Shown piece after piece: positions 36,570 to 44,762 of a stretch of DNA of 64,000 bases. The stretch comes from Candidatus Eiseniibacteriota bacterium (GTDB lineage: Bacteria > Orphanbacterota > Orphanbacteria > Orphanbacterales > Orphanbacteraceae), in NCBI GenBank assembly GCA_029262235.1, contig JAJCZU010000003.1:1-64000 (forward strand), read 5' to 3'. Numbering within the stretch: position 1 is the first letter of the stretch; each line of letters opens with the position of its first letter. Position numbers and translations under genes: made by a program. The notes below the pieces were generated by a model. It saw only the letters and a program-made list of their open reading frames with translations. It had not been told where the DNA came from and ran no database searches.

Positions 36570-37577
36570 TCAGTCCTGATCGACTCCACCGTGCTGCAGA
36601 ATCTCCGCCACTTCTTCGTCGCTCAACTGTGTCCTTCGAACCCCCTGGGAGGTGCCATCGATCTGCCACAAGTAGTGATCCCGCAGTTCCGAGGGCGTCA
36701 TCTCCAGGTCAGCGTACAAGCGCCGCAGCCCCTGTTCCGTGATGATGAAGATGGAAGTCTTCGCGCGATGAAGCACATCGTGAGCGAATCGGACCCGGTC
36801 CCATGCCCTCATGAACTGCCTCTCGGCCTCCGTCGGAGTGACTTCCTCGCTGGGTTTGATCGGGATTGCAATGGGGAGATCTTCGCGGATATCGATCCCG
36901 GCCGTTATGTTGTTCGCGGGATTCCACGGGACTTTGAGATAGTTGCTTGCCCACACGGGAAGTTCGTCCTGAATCACGAGATTGCCGAGGTCGGCACGCT
37001 GCTCGATGTAGCGCTCCACAACGGCTTTCCTTGCCGCTTCCCGTGACAAGCCGCGCGACCATCGATGCACCTTGTAAGTGCTGTCCAGATCCCACCTGAG
37101 CTTGGATCGCAGGTGCACTGATCTATTGAGCGCTTCCCGGATCGTGATGTCCTCCGTTCGTACCAGCGAATCCACGAACGGAATCTCGAGGAAGTTCTTC
37201 CAGTGATTTTTCGACTCCGGTCCGGCGCGCAGCGGCGCGATCGGCATACCGCAATAGCGCAATGTGTCTCGAAGCTGCCAGGATACGAAGCATGAATCGC
37301 GGATGCGTTCTCCGCTGACGAAGAAGAAATCGTCTTCGCTGATTCTGAGAACGGACGTGAAACCGGTGGGGACGCCTTCCTCGAATGCGGGGAACGGGCT
37401 CTCCATGGTGAGAGGGGCCAGGCTTACGGAGAGGGTCTCGCCAGTCTCGAACAGGAATGTCTCCGCCCGCGCGAGGGAGGGAAGCCCGAGCAGCAATGAG
37501 ACCGAAAGGAGGATAAGCGAAGTACGAGTGCCCAGCTGTGTCAGAATGAGCAGGCGGCGTGCTACGGTTCGATTCAT
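36570..37577 (-). CDS. Exported hypothetical protein
   Basis: 335 residues with a long signal peptide (LLILTQLGTRTSLILLSVSLLLGLPSLARA). The mature protein begins ETFLFETGETLSV and is rich in charged and aromatic residues; two Cys (DSCFVSW, RYCGMP) may pair. The C-terminal half is helical, with EEVTPTEAERQFMRAWDRV and a final LSDEEVAEILQHGG. No sorting domain, repeat or catalytic motif recognised, and no family assigned. Its promoter lies so close to the ATG that a leaderless message is possible. Confidence 0.68.
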   Translation of the reverse strand: MNRTVARRLLILTQLGTRTSLILLSVSLLLGLPSLARAETFLFETGETLSVSLAPLTMESPFPAFEEGVPTGFTSVLRISEDDFFFVSGERIRDSCFVSWQLRDTLRYCGMPIAPLRAGPESKNHWKNFLEIPFVDSLVRTEDITIREALNRSVHLRSKLRWDLDSTYKVHRWSRGLSREAARKAVVERYIEQRADLGNLVIQDELPVWASNYLKVPWNPANNITAGIDIREDLPIAIPIKPSEEVTPTEAERQFMRAWDRVRFAHDVLHRAKTSIFIITEQGLRRLYADLEMTPSELRDHYLWQIDGTSQGVRRTQLSDEEVAEILQHGGVDQD

Positions 37578-37584
37578 GTGAGAA

Positions 37585-37590
37585 CTATAC
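37585..37590 (-). promoter_or_regulatory. -10 box (TATAGT) seven bases from the start codon; possible leaderless gene
   Basis: Minus-strand TATAGT inside GTGAG-TATAGTT-CTCAC, an inverted repeat ending at the ATG of the 335-residue gene. Spacing predicts transcription starting at or next to the ATG. The -35 is weak. Confidence 0.4.
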
Positions 37591-37630
37591 TCACAAAGCT
37601 GGAAATCGAAAGGTCCGAAACGTGCGGCGG

Positions 37631-38131
37631 CTAACCCTCGACCGGAGCGCCGCTCGCATGGTCATGCACGATCAGCCAGCGCCCGTCGATCTTGCGTACG
37701 ATGAGTGTGAAGTAGCCGTCCATTGCGAGATTATCGTGCTCGTAGCGCCAGCGGGCTTCCGCAGTCGCCATATCCTTCGTGATCACGTCGATCTCGAGAT
37801 CCCGGTACGAGATCTTGCCCATGAGCGCGGGATTCGCGAACATCGCCCGCAGGCGGCCATCGATCGCTTCCCATCCGACGCTCACCTGCTCGTTGAAGAT
37901 GTGCTTCGTCTTGCTCGATCGCCAGTAGTAAGCCATGTAGGCACCAAGGTTGCCGCTGTTCCACGCCTTGCCCTGCGCGTCGATCATGGCCTTGATGCTG
38001 ATCGTGCTTTGATTCTGCAGGAGCTCACCGGGCGCGCCGGAACCGCTGGTGCATCCGAACGTGAAAGCGCCTGATGTCGCGACCAGAGCGAGAGCCGCGA
38101 ACATCCGCATTCTTCTCATCATACTCGTCAT
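37631..38131 (-). CDS. Lipoprotein with SnoaL/DUF4440-like (NTF2 fold) domain
   Basis: ATG 38131 begins five bases after the pntB stop, discarding most of the track ORF. 166 residues: lipoprotein signal (FAALALVATSGAFTFGC), then an NTF2-like cone: IDAQGKAWNSGNLGAYMAYYW, a central 'GWEAIDGRLRAMF', and EARWRYEHDNLAMDGYFTLIVRKIDGRWLIVHDHAS. The family includes scaffold-like or small-molecule binding proteins; catalytic residues are not evident. Placed as the last gene of the transhydrogenase operon, but a functional link is only inferred. Confidence 0.83.
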   Translation of the reverse strand: MTSMMRRMRMFAALALVATSGAFTFGCTSGSGAPGELLQNQSTISIKAMIDAQGKAWNSGNLGAYMAYYWRSSKTKHIFNEQVSVGWEAIDGRLRAMFANPALMGKISYRDLEIDVITKDMATAEARWRYEHDNLAMDGYFTLIVRKIDGRWLIVHDHASGAPVEG

Positions 38132-38136
38132 ACCCA

Positions 38137-39528
38137 CTAGTTCTCTTTGAGCGCCGCCACGAGATCGATCATGTTCTGTTTCGCGTCGCCGAAGAACATC
38201 AGCGAGTTGTCGAGCGCGAAGAGCGGGTTTGGGATGCCCGCGAAGCCAGGCGAAAGCGAACGCTTCACAATGATCACGGTGCGCGCCTTGTCGCAGTCGA
38301 GAATGGGCATGCCCGCGATCGGGCTCGTGGGATCCTCGCGCGCCATCGGGTTCACGACGTCGTTGGCGCCGAGCACGAGCGCGACATCGGTCTGCGGGAA
38401 CATCGGATTCGCGGTGTCCATTTCGAGAAGGTCGTCGTAAGGGACGTCGGCTTCGGCCAGCAGCACGTTCATGTGCCCCGGCATGCGGCCGGCGACGGGA
38501 TGGATCGCGTACTTGACGTCGACGCCGCGCGACTTCAGAAGATCCGCCAGTTCGCGCACGGTGTGCTGCGCCTGCGCGACCGCGAGACCGTAGCCGGGCA
38601 CGATCATCATGCTCTGAATGCCGTCGAGCATCATCGCGAGTTCGTCGGCCGAAGTCTGCTTCACCTTGCCCGCGTAGATTTCGTCGGCGCCGGCTACCAC
38701 GCCGCCGCCTGCGACATCGTCGCCCCAGGTGCCGAAGAGCACGTTTCTGAGCGAGCGGTTCATCGCCTTGCACATGATCATCGTGAGAATGATGCCCGAA
38801 GCGCCGACGAGCGAGCCGGCCACGATGAGCACGATGTTCGAGATGACGAACCCCGTGGCAGCCGCCGCGATCCCGGAGTACGAGTTCAGCAGCGAAACGA
38901 CGACCGGCATGTCCGCGCCGCCGATGCCGATTACGGCCAGGATGCCGAGGATCGACGCCGCGATCATCAGGTACCAGTAGAACATGATGTTCGTCGGGTC
39001 CATGACGATCATGACGATGCAGAATACACATGCGGCCGCGACGAGGAGCTTCACGAGCTGTTCGCCCGGATATTTCGCGTCGCCGATGTCGCCGCGCAGT
39101 TTGCCGAAGGCCATGAGGCTCCCGGTGAGCGTTACGGCCCCGATCAGGCCCGAGAGGCCCGCCGCGATCGTGAACTGGATTGCGGGCACGCCGCTCGGCA
39201 CGCCTTTCACGAGTTCGCCCCCTGCAACGAGGGCCGAGGCGACGCCTCCGAAGCCGTTGAAGAGAGCGACGAGTTCGGGCATCGCCGTCATCTGGATGCG
39301 GATCGCGAGGACCGCGCCGACGATCGTGCCGATCGCGATCCCGGCGACGATCCACTGATACGTAAGAACGTTCTGGTCGACGAGGGTTACCACGATGGCA
39401 AGGAACATCCCCATCGCGCCGAGCCGGTTCCCCCGTACGGCGGTGCGCGGGTGTGTGAGTCCCTTGAGGCCCACGATGAACAGGACCGAGGCGACGAGAT
39501 AGGCGATCTTGATCAGAGCGTCGTTCAC
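38137..39528 (-). CDS. pntB: NAD(P) transhydrogenase subunit beta
   Basis: 463 residues: an N-terminal block of about nine membrane helices (dII) with GALVAGGELVKG, followed by the NADP-binding dIII domain near residues 285-463, containing VPGYGLAVAQAQHTV, HPVAGRMPGHMNVLLAEA and VALVLGANDVVNPMA. Couples hydride transfer from NADH to NADP+ to inward proton flow, giving NADPH. Operon pntAA-pntAB-pntB, with the split alpha chain found in many bacteria. Confidence 0.95.
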   Translation of the reverse strand: MNDALIKIAYLVASVLFIVGLKGLTHPRTAVRGNRLGAMGMFLAIVVTLVDQNVLTYQWIVAGIAIGTIVGAVLAIRIQMTAMPELVALFNGFGGVASALVAGGELVKGVPSGVPAIQFTIAAGLSGLIGAVTLTGSLMAFGKLRGDIGDAKYPGEQLVKLLVAAACVFCIVMIVMDPTNIMFYWYLMIAASILGILAVIGIGGADMPVVVSLLNSYSGIAAAATGFVISNIVLIVAGSLVGASGIILTMIMCKAMNRSLRNVLFGTWGDDVAGGGVVAGADEIYAGKVKQTSADELAMMLDGIQSMMIVPGYGLAVAQAQHTVRELADLLKSRGVDVKYAIHPVAGRMPGHMNVLLAEADVPYDDLLEMDTANPMFPQTDVALVLGANDVVNPMAREDPTSPIAGMPILDCDKARTVIIVKRSLSPGFAGIPNPLFALDNSLMFFGDAKQNMIDLVAALKEN

Positions 39529-39535
39529 GATTGGC

Positions 39536-39832
39536 CTAGCCCTTCTTCTTGAACATGGAAAGCATGCGGTTGGTGACCATGAAGCCGCCGACCACGTTCA
39601 GCGTGGCGAAGACAACGGCCGCGAAGCCGAGATACGTGGTCAGCGGGTTGCCTTCGGCGCCGTGACCGGCGGAGAGGATCGCGCCGATGATCGTGATGCC
39701 CGAGATCGCGTTCGCGCCGGACATGAGCGGCGTGTGCAGCGTGGGCGGTACCTTCGTAATGATTTCGAACCCGACGAAAATCGCCAGCACGAAGATCGTA
39801 AACAGCAGGATGAACAGTGACAGAGGATCCAT
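39536..39832 (-). CDS. pntAB: NAD(P) transhydrogenase subunit alpha, membrane part
   Basis: 98 residues, about three membrane helices (LFILLFTIFVLAIFVGFEI, GITIIGAILSAG, LGFAAVVFATLNVVGGFMVT), with the VPPTLHTPLMSGANAISG motif of the transhydrogenase dII N-terminal piece. Encoded as a separate polypeptide between pntAA and pntB, 7 nt from pntB. Confidence 0.94.
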   Translation of the reverse strand: MDPLSLFILLFTIFVLAIFVGFEIITKVPPTLHTPLMSGANAISGITIIGAILSAGHGAEGNPLTTYLGFAAVVFATLNVVGGFMVTNRMLSMFKKKG

Positions 39833-39841
39833 GTTTCGCTC

Positions 39842-40990
39842 CTATCCTTTTGCGATCGCGTCCTTCACCATCGGGTGAACGACTTCGCCGCCTTTTGCGA
39901 CGAGCGAACCCTTCGTAATTTCATCTTCGAGATCGAGTTCGATCGAACCCTCTTTGCCGAGATGCAGCAGGAACGTCTGGATGTTCTTCGCGTACATCTG
40001 GCTCGCGTGAAACGGGAGCTGGCTCGGCAGATTGAGCGTGCCCACGATCGTGACGCCGTGCACTTCGATCGTTTCGCCCGGCTTCGTGAGGTCGACGTTG
40101 CCGCCCTTTTCCGCCGCGAGGTCAACGATGACCGATCCCGGCTTCATCCCCTTCACGACGTCCTCGCGAATCAGAATCGGCGACTTCTTGCCCGGCACGG
40201 CCGCGGTCGTGATCACGACGTCGGCCGCCTGGATCACACCGGCCATGAGCTCGGCCTGCTTCGCCTTCTGCTCGTCGGTGAGCTCTTTCGCGTAGCCGCC
40301 TTCGCCTTCGCCGCCGCCGACATCGAACTCGACGAACTTGCCGCCGAGCGATTCGACCTGCTCCTTGACCGCCGGGCGCACGTCGTACGCCTGCACGACC
40401 GCGCCGAGGCGCTTGGCCGTCGCGATCGCCTGCAGCCCGGCGACTCCGGCGCCGAGCACGAACACGTGCGCGGGCGAAATCGTTCCTGCGGCCGTCATGA
40501 ACATCGGGAAAAACTTCGGCAGCTTCGTGGCCGCGATCAGCACCGCCAGATAGCCGGCCACGCTCGCCATCGAGCTCAGCACGTCCATGCTCTGCGCGCG
40601 CGTGATGCGCGGCATGAGCTCCATGCCGAAGACCGTGGCGCCCGATTTCGCGAGGGCCTGCATTTCGTCGGTCGCGGCAAGCGGGTCGAGCATGGCGATC
40701 AGTATCTGGTTCGCGCGGAGAAGAGCGACGTCTTCGGCTCCGTGCGCCGGATTCGCGCCCGGGCCGCGCACCTGCGTTACGATTTCGGCGAGCGAGAAGA
40801 TCGCCTTGCGGTCGTCGACGAGGCTCGCGCCCTTTCCTTCATACTCGGAGTCGGGATAGCCGGCTGCGATGCCGGCGCCCTTCTCGATGAGCACTTCGTA
40901 GCCGGCCTTCGTAAGCGCGGATACGGCCGCGGGAACGAGCGCGACTCTTCTTTCGTTCGGATACGTCTCTTTCGGAACTCCGATTTTCAC
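39842..40990 (-). CDS. pntAA: NAD(P) transhydrogenase subunit alpha, NAD-binding part
   Basis: GTG 40990 is preferred to the track ATG because CAGGAAGG lies just upstream and the protein then opens KIGVPKETYPNERRVALVP, the family start. 382 residues; the dI domain has FVLGAGVAGLQAIATAKRLGA for NAD binding, AYDVRPAVKEQVESLGG, and the mobile loop region with 'EGGYAKELTDEQ'. Cytoplasmic hydride-donor half of the enzyme, working with pntAB and pntB directly downstream. Confidence 0.94.
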   Translation of the reverse strand: MKIGVPKETYPNERRVALVPAAVSALTKAGYEVLIEKGAGIAAGYPDSEYEGKGASLVDDRKAIFSLAEIVTQVRGPGANPAHGAEDVALLRANQILIAMLDPLAATDEMQALAKSGATVFGMELMPRITRAQSMDVLSSMASVAGYLAVLIAATKLPKFFPMFMTAAGTISPAHVFVLGAGVAGLQAIATAKRLGAVVQAYDVRPAVKEQVESLGGKFVEFDVGGGEGEGGYAKELTDEQKAKQAELMAGVIQAADVVITTAAVPGKKSPILIREDVVKGMKPGSVIVDLAAEKGGNVDLTKPGETIEVHGVTIVGTLNLPSQLPFHASQMYAKNIQTFLLHLGKEGSIELDLEDEITKGSLVAKGGEVVHPMVKDAIAKG

Positions 40991-41096
40991 GGGCGAACCT
41001 TCCTGCATGATTTTCGTTGCGACATGAGTGCGGTGAGCCGTGTGGAGTTTTCCTCACGAGTCATGGGACGTCAACGGATTTCTGGATCCGCCCGCC

Positions 41097-41756
41097 TCAG
41101 GAAGCGCGCTTTGCGCTCTGGATCATTCCGAGGAAGCCGTCCCGGTGCGCGTTCATGACAGCCTCGGGGCCGACGCCCTTGAAAAACCACGGGCCGCCCG
41201 GGCCTTCGATCACGGCTCCGATCAGGCGCCAGTTCTCTTCGTTGTACGCGGGCGCGCCGGGCATGGCGCTCACGTAGCGGCCATTGACTTCGATCGTCGA
41301 CACGCGAAACTCGCCGACCTGCATCTGCTCGGTCTTCGCGACCTTCATCGGGTCGGATCCGTCCGGCTGCTGGAACTGACCGGCCCAGCGGCGCAGATTC
41401 GCGTCGACTCCACCGCCGCCTCCGGCCCCGAAGTGAAACAGAGTCACTTCCCCTTTGCTATCAGGGATTCCCGAAGGGAGGGAGTACTGTGCTTTGCGCA
41501 TCGAGGAGCTCGGCACCTCCGCGAGCCACCCTTCCGGCACCTTGTAGGCGATGCCCGCCTGCGCGGCGTAGCCCTTTTCGAGCGCCGCGGGGGCCGTCGT
41601 GCCTGCCGCCGGCTTCGGGGCTTCGGCGTGATCCCCGTCATGGACCGTGCCGTCCGCATGGGTGTGCGTGGCCGCGGTTTCGGTGTTTTCCTTCTTCGCG
41701 CATCCGAAACCGAATGCGACAAGCATTGCGAGGGACAGAATCCCGAGACGAAACAT
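41097..41756 (-). CDS. Lipoprotein of unknown function, His/Asp-rich linker
   Basis: 219 residues. Lipobox LVAFGFGC, then a His/Asp-rich linker (THTHADGTVHDGDHAE) that may bind metal or simply be flexible, then a compact domain beginning GIAYKVPEGWLAEVPSSSMRKAQYSLP and including VTLFHFGAGGGGGVDANLRRWAGQF and the conserved-looking TEQMQVGEFRVSTIEVNGRY. Similar domains occur in planctomycete and FCB exported proteins. Lies between the M20D gene and pntAA on the same strand. Confidence 0.75.
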   Translation of the reverse strand: MFRLGILSLAMLVAFGFGCAKKENTETAATHTHADGTVHDGDHAEAPKPAAGTTAPAALEKGYAAQAGIAYKVPEGWLAEVPSSSMRKAQYSLPSGIPDSKGEVTLFHFGAGGGGGVDANLRRWAGQFQQPDGSDPMKVAKTEQMQVGEFRVSTIEVNGRYVSAMPGAPAYNEENWRLIGAVIEGPGGPWFFKGVGPEAVMNAHRDGFLGMIQSAKRAS

Positions 41757-41792
41757 GCTGTTCTCCTTTAGTCAATCGATCCCGCCGCCCGG

Positions 41793-42992
41793 TCAGGCCC
41801 GGGAAGCGGTCTTCGAACCGTACTTTTCCAGATAGCGATGCGCCACTTCCGCGAGCATCTCGACGGCGAGAGGAAGCGATCCTTCGTCGAAGTCGAATCG
41901 CGGCGAATGGTGCGGATGATCTTTGCCCTCTTCGTGATTCGCGGAACCGACGAAGAAGAAACACCCCGGTACATGATGCAGAAACTCGGCGAAGTCTTCC
42001 GCGCCGGTCGTCTGCTCTTCCACTATATTGTCTTCGCCCACGAGCTCGACCGCGATCTCGCGCACGAGCGCGGTCATCTCCGGATCGTTCTCGACGGGAC
42101 GGGTAGCCCTTTTGTAGTCGATCTCGACCGTGCAGTCAAACGCATGTGCCGTGCGCTCCACGATCTCCTGGAACAGCCCGGGGATCCCTTCCCACACTTC
42201 GTCGTCGAACGTGCGGATCGTTCCCGCGATCGTAACGGAGTCGGGAATGACGTTATACGCGTCGCCGCCGTGGATCTGGCTCACCGTGACGACCACGGGC
42301 GTAAGCGGGTTCACGATGCGCGACGCGATCTGCTGCACGGACGTGATCACGTGCGCGGCGGCGAGAACGGGGTCGCGCCCCATGTGCGGCTGCGCGCCGT
42401 GGCACCCTTCGCCGAAGATGTCCACCGTGAACAGGTCGGCCGCGGCCATCACCGGGCCGGGCGTCACGCCCACGACACCCGTCGGCATGTAATTCCAGAG
42501 GTGCAGGCCGAATGCGGCGTCGACTTTCGGGTTTTCGAGCACGCCTTCTTCGATCATCGCCTTCGCGCCGTCGCCGACCTCTTCCGCAGGCTGAAAGAGA
42601 AACTTGATCGAACCGCGCTTCGGGCGCTTGATCTTCAGAAGCTGGCGCGCGGCGGAAAGCGCGACGGACGTATGCCCGTCGTGTCCGCAGGCGTGCATGT
42701 TGCCGTCGACCACCGATTTGTATTCTTCCTCGGACTCCTCGAAGATCGGGAGCGCGTCCATGTCGGCCCGGATCAGCACGCACGGCCCTGGCTCCTCCCC
42801 TTCGAGCAGCGCAGTGACGCCCGTCTTCGCGATGCCGGTGACGGGGGAGAGGCCGAGCGACTTCAGCCGTTCGATCACGATGCCCGCCGTGCGCTCCTCT
42901 TCGAACGCCGTTTCGGGATGCATGTGAAGGTCCCGCCGCGTTTCGATCAGCTCGCGCTTCTCGTCATCGTTCAACTTGAATTGCGTGGTCAT
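41793..42992 (-). CDS. M20D-family amidohydrolase (N-acyl amino acid/hippurate hydrolase type)
   Basis: 399 residues; start overlaps the B3/4-domain gene stop by 4 nt. Family motifs: RRDLHMHPETAFEE, ACGHDGHTSVAL (metal Cys/His), FQPAEEVGDGAKAMIEEG with catalytic Glu pair, FGLHLWNYMPTGVVG, and a C-terminal TGAEDFAEF. Cytoplasmic, no signal peptide. Releases amino acids from N-acyl or indole-type conjugates. Third gene of the DUF1028 - B3/4 - M20D operon, which suggests uptake and trimming of modified amino acids or peptides. Confidence 0.92.
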   Translation of the reverse strand: MTTQFKLNDDEKRELIETRRDLHMHPETAFEEERTAGIVIERLKSLGLSPVTGIAKTGVTALLEGEEPGPCVLIRADMDALPIFEESEEEYKSVVDGNMHACGHDGHTSVALSAARQLLKIKRPKRGSIKFLFQPAEEVGDGAKAMIEEGVLENPKVDAAFGLHLWNYMPTGVVGVTPGPVMAAADLFTVDIFGEGCHGAQPHMGRDPVLAAAHVITSVQQIASRIVNPLTPVVVTVSQIHGGDAYNVIPDSVTIAGTIRTFDDEVWEGIPGLFQEIVERTAHAFDCTVEIDYKRATRPVENDPEMTALVREIAVELVGEDNIVEEQTTGAEDFAEFLHHVPGCFFFVGSANHEEGKDHPHHSPRFDFDEGSLPLAVEMLAEVAHRYLEKYGSKTASRA

Positions 42993-43678
42993 GCGATCTC
43001 CTCCGGAAGAATCCGGGTGTGTGTTTCTTTCGCGCCCGCGTGCTCCGAAAGGAGGGACTCGAATTCCTGCACGGCTTGTTCCATCTCATCGCGGCTGCAT
43101 GTGGCGCTTGATGCATAAATGACACCGAGCACGCGCGTCGTATCGTCTTTCAGTTTCGTGAGCATCGAATCCTTGACCGGGTTGGCGAGGGCCGGGCCGC
43201 CCGCCCGCGCGAGCGAAACGAGGCCGGCGACTTCGATCACCTGCTCCGCGCTGTTGAACACGTAAGACTCGTCCTCTGCGCCGAGTCGAATGACGAGCCC
43301 GCCCGATGCGTCGCCCGGAACCGCGACCGCGCGATCGAGGTCGACGACCGAAATCGGAAACGCGGTGCGCAGCGAAACCAGGTTGTTACTGTCTACGATG
43401 TTGTTCACGAAAGGAAACGTGCCTTTGCCCGCGCAGCCCGCGAGGTATTCGCTCGCCGGCTTGTTGCGGCCCGCCGGCTTGAAACCGCCCGCGCGCAGCA
43501 GATCGCGGATCGCCAGCTTTCGTGCCGGGTCGGGCCACTCGGCCGCGGCCTTCTCGGCGATCAGGGCATCCAGCTTCGCGCGCAGGGCATCGCCTGACTC
43601 CGCGACAGTAATCCCCGCCGCTTCCACCAGTCCCGCGATCAGAAGCGGGATATCGCCCTCGATCCGCACATCATGCAT
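42989..43678 (-). CDS. B3/B4 tRNA-binding domain protein
   Basis: ATG 43678 overlaps the DUF1028 stop (TGATG). 229 residues matching stand-alone B3/B4 domains related to the phenylalanyl-tRNA synthetase beta chain editing region: NNIVDSNNLVSLRTAFPISVVDLDRA, GLVIRLGAEDESY, then ARAGGPALANPVKDSML. Such proteins are suspected to hydrolyse or bind misacylated products or amino acids, but the activity is not established. Translationally coupled on both sides. Confidence 0.85.
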   Translation of the reverse strand: MHDVRIEGDIPLLIAGLVEAAGITVAESGDALRAKLDALIAEKAAAEWPDPARKLAIRDLLRAGGFKPAGRNKPASEYLAGCAGKGTFPFVNNIVDSNNLVSLRTAFPISVVDLDRAVAVPGDASGGLVIRLGAEDESYVFNSAEQVIEVAGLVSLARAGGPALANPVKDSMLTKLKDDTTRVLGVIYASSATCSRDEMEQAVQEFESLLSEHAGAKETHTRILPEEIA

Positions 43679-44658
43679 CAGTCTTCGATCCGCGCTTCGA
43701 GAATGATCTGGTCGACGAGCGCTTTTCCCTCGGGCGTGGCCGGAATGATCCCGGCCGGCTGCAGACGTCGCAGTACTTCGACCCATTCTTCGCCCTGGCC
43801 GAATACCTTCTGAAAGATCGGGATCGACTCCGCGACATGGCCCGCCGTGGCGAGCGTAACGGCCTGCCAGAAGAGTACCTCCGGATTCCCGGGCAGCAGC
43901 TCGGCGGCGCGCGCGTACTCTTTGCCCGCAAGGGCCATGTCGCCCTTTTCGATCGCGAGATCGCCGCGGTTCATGCTCTCGTAGGCGCGGTGCACGTCGA
44001 GCAGGCGCGCGAGTTCGGCGATCGGCTCGGCGTGGTCTTCGACGCGCAGGTCGAGCACGCGGTCGGCCCACGGGCGGCCCGTTCCTTCGCCCTTCACGAT
44101 CAGCATGGCCGCCGACTGTTTGCCGCGGATGTCGCCGCCGGCTTCCTGCGCGGCGCTGAGCGCGGCCATCATGCGCGTGGCGAGGTCGCCGCTCGTTTCT
44201 TCGAACGCGTGCGCCATCGCGGGGACGACGTTGTCGCTCACCATCAGGTTCGCCTGCACGCTGAACTGGAGCCCCACGATCTGGCCCGCCGCGGCGATGC
44301 AACGGTCGCCCGTGTGCGCGGCCACGTTCCCTTCGTCATCGATCATCGCAACCTGTCGCACGGCGCTTGCGGCGTCCGCTTCGAGCAGCGCACGCAATGC
44401 GTCCTCGGCGCTCATTCCCGTGCGCATCAGGTCGAGGCCGCGCGGACCGTACGCCGGGTCGGCGAGCGATTGCGTGGCGACGGCGCCGACGCCGGCTTCC
44501 GCCCACGTCACAACCGTGCCGACCGAGAACCAGTGGGATTGTACGGCAACGCCCATTTCGCCCGTTGCGGGATCGCGGGCCACGATCGAGTAAGTCGCTT
44601 CGGCCGCGGTTACGCCTGTCAGCGCGATCGCGAGCAGGGCCGATCGGAGAAGACGCAT
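43678..44658 (-). CDS. DUF1028 family exported protein with C-terminal TPR-like region
   Basis: 326 residues with a signal peptide (LLRSALLAIALTGVTAAEA) directly before TYSIVARDPATGEMGVAVQSHWFSVGTVV, the DUF1028 opening that becomes residue 1 of the mature chain, consistent with an Ntn-hydrolase-like N-terminal Thr. Further motifs: ATQSLADPAYG, AAHTGDRC, GKQSAAMLIVKG, DLRVEDH. A helical tail (MNRGDLAIEKGDMALAGKEYARAAELLPGNPEVLFW) resembles a TPR pair. Function uncharacterised; operon with B3/4 and M20D genes suggests peptide or amide breakdown. Confidence 0.88.
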   Translation of the reverse strand: MRLLRSALLAIALTGVTAAEATYSIVARDPATGEMGVAVQSHWFSVGTVVTWAEAGVGAVATQSLADPAYGPRGLDLMRTGMSAEDALRALLEADAASAVRQVAMIDDEGNVAAHTGDRCIAAAGQIVGLQFSVQANLMVSDNVVPAMAHAFEETSGDLATRMMAALSAAQEAGGDIRGKQSAAMLIVKGEGTGRPWADRVLDLRVEDHAEPIAELARLLDVHRAYESMNRGDLAIEKGDMALAGKEYARAAELLPGNPEVLFWQAVTLATAGHVAESIPIFQKVFGQGEEWVEVLRRLQPAGIIPATPEGKALVDQIILEARIED

Positions 44659-44714
44659 GCCGTCCCTTCCATAATAGTAGAAGCAGAAGTGTCAACGGAT
44701 TGTAAGGCGAGGTC

Positions 44715-44755
44715 GGGGCGAGGCGCAAGGCCCCGCCCCCAAGGTCCTGGGGACC
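44715..44755 (-). terminator. Paired hairpins downstream of the M14 carboxypeptidase gene
   Basis: GGTCC-TGG-GGACC (44743-44755) and GGGGCG (44715-44720) with CGCCCC (44734-44739). Both are just past the carboxypeptidase stop in the 104-nt gap before the DUF1028 gene. No T run. Confidence 0.5.
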
Positions 44756-44762
44756 GATGAGG

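Noticed and set aside
38074-39552. 492-residue plus-strand ORF opposite pntB
   Set aside because: His/Arg/Asp-rich shadow of a clear transmembrane protein; no signal or motif.
44659-44714. TTGACA and TATTAT hexamers upstream of the DUF1028 gene as a promoter
   Set aside because: The hexamers are only 13 nt apart, too close for a sigma70-type promoter.
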